A DNA stretch of 35,563 bases from Candidatus Geocrenenecus sp. JGI 0000106-J15 (GTDB lineage Archaea > Thermoproteota > Nitrososphaeria_A > Caldarchaeales > Wolframiiraptoraceae), in assembly GCA_000405685.1 (NCBI GenBank), contig ASPF01000014.1, forward strand, positions 40,772 through 76,334, in the 5' to 3' direction. Position numbers and translations under genes: made by a program. Below, in pieces: positions 25,242 through 32,502 of the stretch (its first letter is position 1; each line of letters begins with the position of its first letter). The notes under the pieces are model-generated. The model saw only the letters and a program-made list of their open reading frames with translations, had not been told where the DNA came from and did not search any database.

Positions 25242-26507
25242 TCACCAGTTATGTAAACTTTTCCGATATATTTCCATTATCTCCTTTATATTGACAGGTC
25301 TAGGGCTGACTGCCAGTAACCTCTGCTGTAGTATAGCTCCCTCGGAGAGCTCTTTTAGATCTTTTTCTTCAAAACCAAATTCACTTATGCCTGAGGGTAG
25401 ATTGACATCTCTCATTAATTTTATTAATGCTTCTTTTGCAAGTGAAGCAGCTTCTCTTATCTTTAATCCTTCAGTCTTCTCGCCTAATAGCTGAGCGATC
25501 CTTGCGAGTTTATCGGGAACTATCGGTTCAATAAATTCAAGCATCGCTGGTCCTGTAACGGCTACAGTAATACCGTGTGGAAGCTCATGTCTTCTACCAG
25601 CTATCGGGTATGCTAGAGCATGGGATATATGTACTCCAGCGTTTCCAAATGCTCCACCTAAGTGTGAGGCTAAAAGCATGTTTCTCCTTGCTTCTAAGTC
25701 GTATGGGTTATAGTATGCTCTACTCAAGTGTTTTCCTATAAGCTCCATTGCTTTTTCAACAAATATATCTGAGACAGGGTTCGAGCCTATGTATACTGGT
25801 CTTTTATCTGGAGAAGCTGGTCTAGGCCTACAATTATAGGGGATGGCAGTATAACATTCGATACAATGCATTAATGCATCTATCCCTGTCGATGCAGTAT
25901 AGTAGGGAGATAAAGTTACGGTAAGAACTGGGTCTAACAAAGCATAAGAAGGTAGGAGATATGGATTCGAGATCCCTACTTTTAGCTTCTCCTTAATTAG
26001 ATCAACTATTGCTACTGGAGTATTTTCACTCCCAGTTCCCGCAGTAGTCGGAATACATATTAGTGGTTTAAGAGGTCCTGGAACTGGTTTTCCGCCTCCT
26101 GTTGGAGGAGCAATATAATCTTTAAAGTCTAGAGTGGGATAGGTAGTGTAGAGGTTTATCATCTTAGCTGTATCAATAGATGAACCACCTCCAACTGCTA
26201 TGAACCCATCGTAATCCTTACTTCTAGCGAATTCTATTGCTTTAATCACTTCAATATCTATTGGTTCTATATGCGTTCCATCAAATATGTCGGATTTAAT
26301 AGCTTCTCCCTCAAGATATTCTTTTATCATCGAAGGCCACTTACTATTCTCATTGAGATTTTTATCTGTAACTATCAATGCTTTCTTGATACCTAGTCTT
26401 CTCGCCTCATATCCTACTTCTGAGCTAACTCCTTCTCCAAATTTTACTTGAACGTTCCTAACAGTAAATACAGTATCGTTAGGCGAGGTGTAGGCGAAAA
26501 CCGACAT
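25242..26507 (-). CDS. Hydroxyacid-oxoacid transhydrogenase-like iron-containing alcohol dehydrogenase
   Basis: A 421-residue group III Fe-ADH. It has the nucleotide-binding GGGSSIDTAK (about 105-114), PTTAGTGSENTPVA, and the metal-site segments GIDALMHCIECYT, HISHALAYP and HELPHG. The insert with SRPRPASPDKRPVYIGSNPVSD-like wording (here NCRPRPASPDKRPVYIGSNP, about 222-241) is a mark of the ADHFE1/HOT group known in animals. HOT enzymes oxidise 4-hydroxybutyrate to succinate semialdehyde while reducing 2-oxoglutarate to D-2-hydroxyglutarate, with bound cofactor. It lies 27 nt after the lactonase-like gene and 90 nt before the FAD dehydrogenase. A simple NAD-dependent 4-hydroxybutyrate dehydrogenase is the main alternative. 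Confidence 0.83.
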   Translation of the reverse strand: MSVFAYTSPNDTVFTVRNVQVKFGEGVSSEVGYEARRLGIKKALIVTDKNLNENSKWPSMIKEYLEGEAIKSDIFDGTHIEPIDIEVIKAIEFARSKDYDGFIAVGGGSSIDTAKMINLYTTYPTLDFKDYIAPPTGGGKPVPGPLKPLICIPTTAGTGSENTPVAIVDLIKEKLKVGISNPYLLPSYALLDPVLTVTLSPYYTASTGIDALMHCIECYTAIPYNCRPRPASPDKRPVYIGSNPVSDIFVEKAMELIGKHLSRAYYNPYDLEARRNMLLASHLGGAFGNAGVHISHALAYPIAGRRHELPHGITVAVTGPAMLEFIEPIVPDKLARIAQLLGEKTEGLKIREAASLAKEALIKLMRDVNLPSGISEFGFEEKDLKELSEGAILQQRLLAVSPRPVNIKEIMEIYRKSLHNW

Positions 26508-26534
26508 TTTTATCTCTCCCTAAGCATTCATCAG

Positions 26535-27350
26535 CTATTGGAGAGCTTTAGGTGCCTTAGGATATTTCTCCCAAAGCTTTGGATCATGGCTTATGACGAG
26601 GTTCGTTCTAGGTCTTCTAGCAAGTAGTTTTATCTTTCTTAATCCAGTGATGTATTCATCCACATCTCCAAGTAGCCAACCTTTTGATTCTCTCTCTAAT
26701 TCCTCTGGTAGATGAACAAAGTCTCCTGTGAAGAGATAGTTGTTGCCCGCTTCAGTTGTAGCTTTAATTATTATGCTTCCAGGAGTATGACCTCCAACAA
26801 ATAGTAGATCTATTCCTGGGAGAAGCTCGAATGATTCTCCTTCAAAAGTAAACCATGCTCCTCCTTTTAATGCATCTAGATCAACAGGCTGATAAGCCCC
26901 TGCTTTCCCAAGATACATTAAGTATGTTGCCCACATTAATTCTTTCTTGTGGGTGATTAAAGGTGTTTTAAGATCTTTAAAGATGTATGCTTGGCCTGCA
27001 TGGTCTAGATGTAGATGTGTAAAGACTACGTAAGTTATATCCTCAGGTTTCAGCCCAATAAGTTTTAGCTGATTCTCTAATCTATTTTCATCTGTAAATT
27101 TTGTCATCGGGAATACTTCCCAGACAGGCCCCCAAACCTTCTTTGCTTCAGGATTACTACCTGTATCCATCAATACTATCCCATCTGAATGTTCAATTAC
27201 CGCACCAGTCACTGGTATATTAGTCCACACAGGGATCTTAGGCTTCTTCTCAACCATACTCTCCGTCCATCCAGCCGGATCTGGAATAAACCATCCAAGT
27301 TCTCCTGAGAGTATTCCGAAATCAAGAAGATAGATATTCTTTATACCCAT
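26535..27350 (-). CDS. MBL-fold hydrolase, N-acyl homoserine lactonase/gamma-lactonase-like
   Basis: A 271-residue metallo-beta-lactamase-fold enzyme with the full two-metal set: HLHLDH (His112 to His117), GGHTPGS, TGDFVH (bridging Asp) and ISHDP. The N-terminal layout with PVTGAVIEHSDGIVLMDTG and the long loop before the HxHxDH motif resembles the AiiA/AttM lactonase group. That group opens acyl-homoserine lactones or gamma-butyrolactone. First gene of the operon; together with the next gene it parallels the bacterial blc (att) pair for gamma-butyrolactone. The substrate is inferred, not shown. Confidence 0.75.
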   Translation of the reverse strand: MGIKNIYLLDFGILSGELGWFIPDPAGWTESMVEKKPKIPVWTNIPVTGAVIEHSDGIVLMDTGSNPEAKKVWGPVWEVFPMTKFTDENRLENQLKLIGLKPEDITYVVFTHLHLDHAGQAYIFKDLKTPLITHKKELMWATYLMYLGKAGAYQPVDLDALKGGAWFTFEGESFELLPGIDLLFVGGHTPGSIIIKATTEAGNNYLFTGDFVHLPEELERESKGWLLGDVDEYITGLRKIKLLARRPRTNLVISHDPKLWEKYPKAPKALQ

Positions 27351-27460
27351 ATTCTAACCTCATAAATTACTCGGCTGAGAAAAATATAATCTTTTTCACT
27401 ATATCTGATTTGTAAAAACTTAAGAACCCATGATTAAAGCTACTTTCCGAGGAATGAATT

Positions 27461-28951
27461 ATGTATCTACTTCTTGAGCCTGAGCATAAATATCCAAGAT
27501 GTTTTTGCACTGATGAAGAGATAATGATAGCCAAAACTATAAGAGAATTTACAGAAAAAGAGGTTTTCCCTAAAAGACAGGACCTAGAAGGTGGATGGCA
27601 TAGAGATGAAGAACTTGCTCATAAAACATTATATGAGTTATACTACAGATGTCATAAACTCGGCTTAACGATCGCCAACCTTCCAGTAGAATATGGAGGG
27701 CTAGGTCTCTCACCAATAGTTAGACAGATGATAAACGAAGAACTATCGAGAGGAGATCCAGGTCTAAGCACTCTTGTAGGTAAAATCCATTGGATAGTAT
27801 CCTTCATGTATAATCGTGTTAATATTAGGAGAGATCTTCTAGAAGAGTTTGCTCCAAAGCTAACGGCAAAAGTGCCTTATATTGCATGTGTATGTATTAC
27901 TGAGCCTGAAGGAGGAGCAAATATAGAAGACCCATCATTAGAACTTAGAACATTAAACGTTGTTATCGCAAGGAAGGAAGACGATCGATATGTATTGAAT
28001 GGACATAAGATATGGCCAGGTCCAGCCGCTAAATCAGAGTATTGGGATAGATGGCGTGAAAAATGGCCAGACATATTTGCAGGGCATTTAGGATATTGGG
28101 TTGTAGTATCTGAAGACCCTTCCAAAGGTGAAGAGGCAGCTGGGATAGTTTATGTTCCCTACGATGCTAAAGGAATGAGTTTTGGAGAACCATATAAGAA
28201 ATGTGGCTTCTGTATGACTGATGAAAACGTTGATATATGGTATGAGAATGTTGAGGTCCCTGTAAAGTATAGAGTAGATACAAAGCCTGGAGATGGCGCC
28301 AAGATTATACATGGATATGTTATAGGTTTAGGTAGACTAGCTGGAGCAGCAAGACTCACGGGAATAGCTACTGCAACTCTTGAAATAGCTTTAGACTGGA
28401 CGAAGGATAGAATGATTGCTGGCAAACCAGTTAGAGAAAGATCGCTATTTGCTTCGATACTTGCCCAGATGTATAGGATGGTAGATCTAGCTAGACAATA
28501 CTATCTATCAGTAACCTGGCAGGCCTCAAAACCCGAAGCCTACGGTGAACCATGGTCTCCACATATGATTGCTAAATTCTCTTCGGCTAGATCATTTGCA
28601 GGAGAGGTTGCAATGTTCTGTACGAATAAGGCAATGGAGCTAATGGGATCTTATGGATACTCATTCGAGATGAATGTCGAAAAATATTATCGTGATTACA
28701 AGATCATCCAGATGTGGCTTGGAGGAGCGCAAAGAGATCTATTAGATATCGCTCAAGGACTATACGGACCATTTAAATGGGGGGGATATAAAGAATGGCT
28801 AACTAGAATCTATGAAAAAGCTAATCCAATAAAGAAAAAAATAGATAAGACTCTATCTGAAGCAGTGGGAGAATCTGAGTCTAAGCGTATCAAGAAAGAT
28901 TTGGAGAATGACCTAGAATACGATCTTGATGAAGCATTAAAGAATAGATGA
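27461..28951 (+). CDS. Acyl-CoA dehydrogenase homologue with altered active site
   Basis: A 496-residue protein with the acyl-CoA dehydrogenase fold: N-terminal helices, the ITEPEGGAN FAD/substrate loop (about 146-154), a middle beta domain with an unusual insert around residues 200-222 (Trp-rich), and C-terminal helices with YRDYKI. Where most family members have the catalytic Glu (the EGT segment after the YRD helix) this protein reads MWLGGAQRD, so Leu420 replaces it. The alternative Glu position of isovaleryl/long-chain enzymes is GLGRLAG here, also without Glu. It may be a non-canonical oxidoreductase or lyase. It is divergent from the lactonase-transhydrogenase operon with a 110-nt gap, which suggests shared control. 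A charged tail (last 40 residues) is unlike family norms. Confidence 0.8.
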   Translation: MYLLLEPEHKYPRCFCTDEEIMIAKTIREFTEKEVFPKRQDLEGGWHRDEELAHKTLYELYYRCHKLGLTIANLPVEYGGLGLSPIVRQMINEELSRGDPGLSTLVGKIHWIVSFMYNRVNIRRDLLEEFAPKLTAKVPYIACVCITEPEGGANIEDPSLELRTLNVVIARKEDDRYVLNGHKIWPGPAAKSEYWDRWREKWPDIFAGHLGYWVVVSEDPSKGEEAAGIVYVPYDAKGMSFGEPYKKCGFCMTDENVDIWYENVEVPVKYRVDTKPGDGAKIIHGYVIGLGRLAGAARLTGIATATLEIALDWTKDRMIAGKPVRERSLFASILAQMYRMVDLARQYYLSVTWQASKPEAYGEPWSPHMIAKFSSARSFAGEVAMFCTNKAMELMGSYGYSFEMNVEKYYRDYKIIQMWLGGAQRDLLDIAQGLYGPFKWGGYKEWLTRIYEKANPIKKKIDKTLSEAVGESESKRIKKDLENDLEYDLDEALKNR

Positions 28952-29016
28952 TAAATCCATCCAAGAATCTACATCTAACTCCATCTAAATTTTTCTTTCA
29001 TCTATAACATATAAAA

Positions 29017-29039
29017 TGTTTAAACAATTAATTTAAACA
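29017..29039 (-). terminator. AT-rich inverted repeat at the hypA stop codon
   Basis: TGTTTAAA (29017-29024) and TTTAAACA (29032-29039) are perfect 8-bp arms around a 7-nt loop, overlapping the hypA stop codon. On the minus strand a TTTTATAT run follows, as in a terminator. Confidence 0.4.
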
Positions 29040-29362
29040 AAGTGGATTGGAGGCTCAGGCTCTCCTTCTTCAATCACGTATTTATCAGCATCTAGCGTTC
29101 CACTCAAGATCTCTAATGCTTTATCCATCATCCATCTCTCTCCACAGCTTAAACATTTAAAGACCGCTTTTGAAACAACTATACTAAATCTTGAATCTTC
29201 TAAGCTTGTCCCCTTTGAGAGTATGTTGAGCGCTTCTCCCAATACTTCTATGTTTAAATCTCTAAGTTCACCTATTTTTATCTCAACTTCTAAGACTTTC
29301 TGATCCTTGAATGACTCAAGTAACACCGTAACTATGCCTTCAGCGATACTCCACTCATGCAT
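29033..29362 (-). CDS. hypA: Nickel-insertion protein HypA, C-terminally shortened
   Basis: A 109-residue HypA. The invariant N-terminus MHEWSIA carries the Ni ligand His2, and residues E8 to about 65 follow the family (VEIKIGELRDLNIEVLGEAL). The zinc domain has the first CxxC (CLSCGERW, Cys70/Cys73) but the second CxxC is missing: after the insert the chain ends at PEPPIHFV, where relatives continue into CPKCG. None of the other frames downstream restores it. HypA delivers nickel to [NiFe] hydrogenase with HypB. The 31-nt overlap with the upstream gene suggests coupling. It is either a degenerate copy or a HypA variant with altered zinc binding; no other hydrogenase gene is in the window. 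Confidence 0.82.
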   Translation of the reverse strand: MHEWSIAEGIVTVLLESFKDQKVLEVEIKIGELRDLNIEVLGEALNILSKGTSLEDSRFSIVVSKAVFKCLSCGERWMMDKALEILSGTLDADKYVIEEGEPEPPIHFV

Positions 29363-29709
29363 AGAGATAATAGTGTAATATACTGGTTACTATACTTCTC
29401 TCTAACAATCTTGATATTCTCTATCTCAGCTATATATAATACATCATTAATACTTCTACCTAATAGATATGCTACTCTCTCTACTGTTGCCTCCCCACCC
29501 TCTCTATCCAGAACCTCTTTTAAATTCTTCTCTCTAAACTCTCCTATCCTAAACCATCTTGAATCTCTATACAGACCATTGTTTACAGCATCCTCATTCA
29601 TAGCTAAATATGACATATGTATATCACAGTAGTATCCTATAACTCTACCATCCTTTACATGTATCCATTTACACTCATTTGAACATCTATCAAAATAACA
29701 TTTATCCAT
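29332..29709 (-). CDS. Hypothetical protein with N-terminal Cys/His cluster
   Basis: A protein of about 125 residues. The N-terminus has CYFDRCSNECKWIHV and then YYCDIHMSYL: four Cys and a His spaced like a small zinc-binding knuckle. The rest is mixed with a helical region VERVAYLLGRSINDVLYIAEIEN that looks like a winged-helix or HTH-like fold, which would make it a candidate transcription factor or nucleic-acid binder; this is a guess. The ATG at 29709 follows a TTG and is preceded by GGTGATG. It overlaps hypA downstream and the remnant ORF upstream (8 nt), which implies one transcript. Confidence 0.55.
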   Translation of the reverse strand: MDKCYFDRCSNECKWIHVKDGRVIGYYCDIHMSYLAMNEDAVNNGLYRDSRWFRIGEFREKNLKEVLDREGGEATVERVAYLLGRSINDVLYIAEIENIKIVREKYSNQYITLLSLCMSGVSLKA

Positions 29710-29938
29710 CAAGCATCACCAAACATGATATAGAAAATATGGTTAAAAATCTAGGCTTAGAGAGCTTAGAAGCCTCAACAAGCCTAACCATAAATATACA
29801 CCAACCCATAACAGGATAAACATCTATATATTCTAAGGGGTTTCCCATCCGATATCTTCCCAGAGCCCTAGATCCAAACCAATAACACACAGATCTCTGT
29901 AAAGAGATAGAGATAAAATTTCTAGCTAAAGCTACATG
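29702..29938 (-). pseudogene. Remnant ORF, possibly of a minimal nucleotidyltransferase
   Basis: An open frame with no usual ATG (a GTG at 29890 is possible) ends 8 nt into the next gene. It contains WFGSRALGRYRMGNP then EYIDVYPV, which recalls the GSRA-R-G...(S/D)DIDL signature of MNT-type nucleotidyltransferases with the first Asp lost. The downstream half is hydrophobic and does not match. It is probably a decayed toxin-antitoxin-type gene. Confidence is low, and the reading could be chance. Confidence 0.25.
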
Positions 29939-29944
29939 CTAAGC

Positions 29945-30052
29945 CTATGGAAGGCTCTCCAGTTCTCTGAGATATAGTTTAACTTGATTATATGATCTCT
30001 CAGCTTCACTATCCTCTAAAACCCTCCCACTTCTAAATACAACCCTACATAT
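29945..30052 (-). pseudogene. Short coding-like remnant
   Basis: A 35-codon frame without start codon, ending in LEDSEAERSYNQVKLYLRELE-like helical sequence (read as EDSEAERSYN then QVKLYLRELES). Codon choice resembles real genes here. It could be the end of a small helical (HEPN-like) protein that partnered the nucleotidyltransferase remnant; that pairing is a guess. Confidence 0.22.
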
Positions 30053-30059
30053 TCAATTA

Positions 30060-30133
30060 ATATATTGTTTGTTCTAAGATTGGAGATGTTAGGGAGATGG
30101 TTGATGGAGTGTTTAATGTTGAGGTGATAGAGG
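30060..30133 (+). other. Possible left end of IS110-like fragment
   Basis: 74 nt before the transposase fragment hold a strong GAGGTGAT ribosome-binding sequence and a 14-codon reading frame (ATG 30086 region) whose stop overlaps the transposase ATG. The element boundary cannot be fixed because the second copy's 5' end is outside the window. Confidence 0.3.
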
Positions 30134-30364
30134 ATGAGTAAGGTCTTCATAGATATTGCATGGAACTCCAAGAAGCATGTATGTTATGATACAGACAGGG
30201 ATTTATTCTTTGAGGTTGATAGCCTCGCTGAACTCAAAGATTATGATGAGATATACCTGGATAACTCATTGTTTCCAGACATGTGGCAACAGCTAAGAGA
30301 GGTAATCAGTAACGGTAAGAATGTCTACTATTTTACTAGCCCTTATGGCATGTGGAAAGCTTAA
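30134..30364 (+). pseudogene. 5' fragment of IS110-like transposase gene
   Basis: The first 70 or so residues of a DEDD-type transposase: MSKVFIDIAW with the first Asp, DEIYLDNS with the Glu region, then SNGKNVYYFT, after which the match ends and a short unrelated tail SPYGMWKA leads to a stop. Bases 30245-30339 are identical to the reverse complement of 35469-35563. The rest of the gene is missing, so the fragment is dead. It sits 55 nt upstream of csl4, whose promoter starts soon after the break. Confidence 0.75.
30245..30339 (+). repeat. 95-nt segment repeated in inverted orientation at 35469-35563
   Basis: Base-by-base identity over all 95 positions visible in both copies; the match stops after ACTAG at 30339 and continues beyond the window on the other side. 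The two copies face each other and flank the csl4 to PDCD5-like block. Confidence 0.9.
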
Positions 30365-30392
30365 ATGGGAGAACATAATATATTCTAGGAGG

Positions 30393-30402
30393 TATTTTAT
30401 AA
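30393..30402 (+). promoter_or_regulatory. TATA box of csl4
   Basis: ATTTTATAAG lies 18-27 nt before the csl4 ATG, so the message is predicted to be leaderless or nearly so. Confidence 0.45.
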
Positions 30403-30419
30403 GCTAGTGGAGTAGGGTT

Positions 30420-31010
30420 ATGGTATACATAGAAGAAGGCGGATTCGTTACACCAGGTCAGCAGATATGTGTCGCTGAAGAATTTTCTCCAGGGATAAAC
30501 GTAAAGATGACTAGAGATAATATAATTGTTTCAACAAAGGCAGGGTTCGTCAGCTATGATAAGAATAAGAGAATAGTCTATGTTCGCCCAGTCAAATCTA
30601 TTGAAAGCGTAAATCTAGGTGACCAAGTTCTCGTTGAGACTAAAGATGTTCAAGAAAAAATAGCTATCGCCGAGATACTAGCTGTTAATAGGAAGCCGTT
30701 AAAACATAAGAGGGTTGCTGTTATACTTCCCAACGTAAAGACCAGGCAAGATCTTAATGAATGCATAGGAGTAGGAGATCTAGTAATCGCAGAAGTAGTT
30801 ACACTATTCTCAGGTGTAATAGGGTTGAGTATATGGAAGAATGAGCTAGGATCAGTTCTACCGATATGTAGTAGATGTGGAAGACCGTTGAGGAAGGTGG
30901 ATAAAGTCTTAACCTGTTTTAAATGTGGAAACCAAGAGAAACGTAAATTATCATCTTTTGATGTATCCGCTCTGGAAAAATGGATACTCAGTAGGAGCCT
31001 ACCAGGTTAG
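30420..31010 (+). CDS. csl4: Archaeal exosome RNA-binding subunit Csl4
   Basis: A 196-residue exosome cap subunit. The N-terminal domain (GGFVTPGQQICVAEEFSPG), the central S1-like RNA-binding domain (about 65-140, with VNLGDQVLVETKDV and CIGVGDLVIAEVV) and the C-terminal zinc ribbon with Cys150/Cys153 and Cys166/Cys169 (CSRCG, CFKCG) are in the standard order. Csl4 links the exosome ring to DnaG and poly(A)-rich RNA. It is followed by a terminator hairpin and rpoL, the order seen in other archaea. Confidence 0.95.
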   Translation: MVYIEEGGFVTPGQQICVAEEFSPGINVKMTRDNIIVSTKAGFVSYDKNKRIVYVRPVKSIESVNLGDQVLVETKDVQEKIAIAEILAVNRKPLKHKRVAVILPNVKTRQDLNECIGVGDLVIAEVVTLFSGVIGLSIWKNELGSVLPICSRCGRPLRKVDKVLTCFKCGNQEKRKLSSFDVSALEKWILSRSLPG

Positions 31011-31074
31011 AAGAGCCTAGTTAGAGAGTTTATTTACATATGGTATAGGTTAATGGAGCAGTATAAGAAAGGGG

Positions 31075-31100
31075 GTCTCAGCTATATGAGACTGGTTTTT
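31075..31100 (+). terminator. Hairpin with T-run after csl4
   Basis: GTCTCA (31075-31080) and TGAGAC (31087-31092) form a 6-bp stem with a 6-nt loop, followed by TGGTTTTTAAAG. Confidence 0.45.
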
Positions 31101-31205
31101 AAAGAACTGGTAAGCCTCTATATCTAAAAGTCAAACCTATAGTTAAAATCATGCTATGATCTATCTAATCACGTACAGTTGAGGTTAACATTAAGGTGAA
31201 AAGAA

Positions 31206-31481
31206 TTGGAGTTAAAGATTGTAACTCTTAGAGATGATTTTCTAGAAATAGAAGCTGTGGATGAAGATCCATCAGTTCTTGATTCATTAGCTGAAATTCT
31301 CCAGAAGATAGATGGAGTAGAATACGCAGGAATAGTTATAGAGCACCCGTTAACTATGAAAACCATACTAAGAGTAATGACGAACAAGCAAAAAATAAAA
31401 TCAAAAGATGCAGTTATTAAAGCTCTTGATGAACTATCTACAATCGTAGATGAACTAATAGAAAAAATAAAACAAATATAA
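31206..31481 (+). CDS. rpoL: DNA-directed RNA polymerase subunit L (Rpb11-like)
   Basis: A 91-residue Rpb11/RpoL. It begins at a TTG with GGTG upstream. The conserved VIEHPL motif (equivalent to the family's IDHPLL) is present, with ELKIVTLRDDFLEIEAVDED and a C-terminal helix AVIKALDELSTIVDELIEKIKQ-like (shown here as IKALDELSTIVDELIEKIK). It forms the assembly platform with Rpo3. It lies downstream of csl4 as in many TACK archaea. The insertion around TNKQKIKSKDA is typical. Confidence 0.9.
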   Translation: MELKIVTLRDDFLEIEAVDEDPSVLDSLAEILQKIDGVEYAGIVIEHPLTMKTILRVMTNKQKIKSKDAVIKALDELSTIVDELIEKIKQI

Positions 31482-31506
31482 GAAGTAGAGTATATTCACG
31501 GAGTAA

Positions 31507-31700
31507 ATGAAGGAGGCACACTTTAAGTTTTATTCGTAGTTGTTGCTGAAGAGGCTAGACGTGGAAAAATCTCTGCTATACATCTTATTCACCAAAGAGT
31601 TCTCGGTAATAATGAGTTAATATATGTAACCTCAGAGGAGAGTGGAGAACCAATTATGGAGCTTTCTCAGTATATGCTCTTGAACATTAATCTACTTTAA
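31507..31700 (+). pseudogene. Frameshifted small gene, unknown
   Basis: An ATG (31507) preceded by nothing unusual opens MKEAHFKFYS then hits a stop. One frame over, a 57-codon frame without start codon (31527-31700) reads VVVAEEARRGKISAIHLIHQ, then RVLGNNELIYVTSEESGEP, a coding-like sequence. A GGAGG lies at 31512-31516 inside the first part. The simplest reading is one gene of about 65 residues broken by a one-base change near 31533-31537. I recognise no family. It lies between rpoL and a zinc-capped gene. Confidence 0.4.
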
Positions 31701-31705
31701 ATAAG
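31696..31705 (+). promoter_or_regulatory. TATA box of zinc-capped gene
   Basis: TTTAAATAAG lies about 25-35 nt before the ATGs at 31723-31738; it fits a start just upstream of MDKCSRC. Confidence 0.4.
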
Positions 31706-31734
31706 TTCAAATAGTTTTCAGTATGTTACTATCT

Positions 31735-32502
31735 ATGATGGATAAGTGTAGTAGATGCAAGGCTGGGGCAGAGCTTTTACTTGGTTTAAAGAATTTGAAC
31801 ATACTTACAATGATACATTCGGATTCAGAGATGCCCTGCGACTTAGATGAATATCAAGAAGTAGTAGAAAACCTTTGGAGAGAATATTTTATAGAGTTTT
31901 TCATATACTACTTGAAGAGATATCCTTGTTACTCTATGTATGATCTTGCAGTTCTAGCGTCTAAAAAGAAAATATACGGAATATTTGTTACAGTTAAAAG
32001 ACATCTTATGAGTAAGACTGCATCTGAAAGCGACTTTGATACTATAGCTAGAGGTAATGAATCCGACGGTGTGGTCAAGATACTATTTAATCTATACATT
32101 AACAGGAGTCTAGAAGAACTGGTAAGATTATGGCCTATCTCATATAATATGCACCCTAAATATGTTGGAAAAATAGGAACAATGGTAGAGGTTACTGATC
32201 GAGAGGATCTACACCATATGTTTTCTAGGATCCTATATTGTACATCATCAGAGTATCTCCTAGTAAGAGGCTTAAGAACGAATAATATAGGGAAATCAAG
32301 CTTAAGGATTGAAGAAGGGATAGCGAATGCCAAGTATCTATTATTAGAAAGACTTGTTAACCATCTCCTATATCTATTCCAAGAATATGTGTTGTCTTCT
32401 CTGCTGAGAGGATGTGAGAGTTGCGGTATATCTCTAGTTGATAGAATATGTAGTTCTTGCCAGCTATCTTCAAGGATGATGAGGCTGGTGGAAAATAATT
32501 GA
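31735..32502 (+). CDS. Unknown protein with zinc-knuckle pairs at both ends
   Basis: A protein of about 255 residues (ATG at 31723 also possible; TATA position favours 31735). It has a CSRC pair at the N-terminus and CESC plus CSSC at the very end (CxxC-x8-CxxC). The C-terminal Cys block resembles the C-terminal zinc of the Ncs6/TtuA tRNA-thiolation enzymes, and the N-terminal pair matches the N-terminal zinc of Ncs6/CTU2, but no PP-loop (SGGxDS) is present. It may be a degenerate partner of such an enzyme or an unrelated zinc protein. A 4-nt overlap (TTGA) links it to the next gene. Confidence 0.5.
   Translation: MMDKCSRCKAGAELLLGLKNLNILTMIHSDSEMPCDLDEYQEVVENLWREYFIEFFIYYLKRYPCYSMYDLAVLASKKKIYGIFVTVKRHLMSKTASESDFDTIARGNESDGVVKILFNLYINRSLEELVRLWPISYNMHPKYVGKIGTMVEVTDREDLHHMFSRILYCTSSEYLLVRGLRTNNIGKSSLRIEEGIANAKYLLLERLVNHLLYLFQEYVLSSLLRGCESCGISLVDRICSSCQLSSRMMRLVENN

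Noticed and set aside
27877..28425. Minus-strand frames opposite the acyl-CoA dehydrogenase homologue
   Set aside because: Composition is Ser/Ile/Tyr-rich as expected of antisense translation; no motifs.
31053..31127. 24-codon ORF between csl4 and rpoL
   Set aside because: It overlaps the terminator hairpin and has no other support.
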